6,282 nt of DNA, taken from NCBI GenBank assembly GCA_012798155.1, contig JAAZNR010000528.1:1-6282 (forward strand), written 5' to 3'. Each line of letters opens with the position of its first letter. Position 1 is the first letter of the stretch. A program made the position numbers and the translations under genes. Positions 5,809 through 6,282 of this stretch are shown here, in pieces. The notes under the pieces are model-generated. The model was not told the DNA's origin. It worked only from the letters and a program-made list of their open reading frames with translations, and ran no database searches. The DNA comes from Thermogutta sp. (GTDB lineage Bacteria > Planctomycetota > Planctomycetia > Pirellulales > Thermoguttaceae).

Positions 5809-5846
5809 AAGCGGTGACGACCAAAAAGCGGGACGACTAAAAGTCG
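5809..5846. repeat. Short direct repeat and hairpin at the sulfatase 3' end
   Basis: AAGCGGTGACGAC (5809-5821) is followed by the near copy AAGCGGGACGAC (5826-5837). CGACT (5834-5838) pairs with AGTCG (5842-5846) across an AAA loop and spans the sulfatase stop codon. On the - strand a TTTTT run (5827-5823) follows the stop, but the stem is short and badly placed, so an intrinsic terminator is doubtful. Confidence 0.3.
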
Positions 5847-6282
5847 GTCGCGGGATCGCCCCATTCGGCCTGCAAGGCTTCCAGCCGCTTTTCGAGTCGC
5901 GCTCGCTCCGCCCGGTATTCGGGACGGTCGGCCAGATTGTGCAGCTCCCAGGGGTCCTCGGCCAGATCGAAAAGTTGCGTACGGCGATCTTGGCCCACAT
6001 GGTAGCGGATCAGCTTGAACCGTTTCTCTCGCACCGTCCGCTGCCAATCGCGGTAGGCCGCGTACACGGCGTCGCGGACCTCCGCGGCTTCCCCTCGTAG
6101 GACGGGCAAAAGCGACTTCCCCTCGACGCCGCCGGGCAAGGGGACGTCGAGCCACTGCGCCAGCGTCGGAAAGAGATCGAAAAGATAGACCAGGGCGTCG
6201 CTCCGCTTCCCGGCCTCCACGCCGGGGCCTCTCAGGATGAGGGGCACGCGGATGCTGTGCTCGTAGAGGTTTTGCTTGCCCA
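5837..6282 (-). CDS. Sulfatase (arylsulfatase/alkaline-phosphatase superfamily), C-terminal part
   Basis: The frame is open to the window edge and encodes the last 147 residues of a longer gene, so the 5' end is missing. It opens with GKQNLYEHSIRVPLILRGPG, the conserved 'GK..lyEh.iRvPlii.gPg' block of type I sulfatases, where the Lys contributes to the active site. Next come the FDLFPTLAQWL helix, the GKSLLPVL segment, and the C-terminal subdomain signature LFDLAEDPWELHNLADRPEY. The CxPxR/CxSxR motif carrying formylglycine and the metal ligands would lie upstream, outside the window, so activity cannot be judged. These enzymes hydrolyse sulfate esters, often on polysaccharides, and are strongly expanded in planctomycetes. 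The gene converges on the upstream + strand genes. GTG 6247 is internal, not a start. Confidence 0.9.
   Translation of the reverse strand, partial: GKQNLYEHSIRVPLILRGPGVEAGKRSDALVYLFDLFPTLAQWLDVPLPGGVEGKSLLPVLRGEAAEVRDAVYAAYRDWQRTVREKRFKLIRYHVGQDRRTQLFDLAEDPWELHNLADRPEYRAERARLEKRLEALQAEWGDPATDF

Overview
The window looks like chromosomal DNA from a GC-rich, secretion-oriented bacterium. It is most likely a planctomycete (Pirellulales-type) or a close PVC relative. The evidence is the combination of a secreted FG-GAP/VCBS propeller protein, a secreted glycoside-hydrolase-like protein with a carbohydrate-binding insert, an arylsulfatase-type sulfatase, long intergenic stretches full of short repeats, and a decayed IS110-type transposase. 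The taxon is inferred from gene content only; no rRNA or marker gene is present.

Layout: positions 1-1400 carry no gene I can support. They hold several small repeats: two interrupted direct repeats (21-121), a 24-bp tandem duplication (151-197), a triple 10/11-mer (675-706), a 9-bp perfect inverted repeat (706-739), a 162-bp MITE/REP-like element bounded by 13-bp perfect terminal inverted repeats (756-917), and a three-unit tandem repeat of 28-30 bp (1159-1246). From 1401 to 5119 three genes run on the + strand: a flavodoxin/WrbA-type protein (1401-2000), a secreted seven-bladed FG-GAP propeller (2057-3238), and a secreted protein with a GH20-like (beta/alpha)8 barrel interrupted by a CBM (3392-5119). 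The first two are 56 bp apart and are probably cotranscribed. The third follows after a 153-bp gap that contains GC-rich hairpins.

Positions 5120-5836 are non-genic apart from the N-terminal stub of an IS110-family transposase (5556-5744). About 200 bp of hairpin-forming sequence precede it, where IS110-group elements encode their bridge RNA. This island is flanked by oppositely oriented 10-bp-phased CGCGAAT repeats (5251-5279 and 5774-5792). At the right edge the C-terminal 147 residues of a sulfatase are encoded on the - strand (5837-6282); its catalytic N-terminal part lies outside the window.

Functionally, the propeller, the glycosidase-like protein and the neighbouring sulfatase fit an exported system for processing (possibly sulfated) polysaccharides. 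The flavodoxin's role in it is unclear. The most interesting items are the CBM-interrupted barrel with an Asp-Glu pair and a CxxC, the possible bridge-RNA relic, and the 756-917 element.
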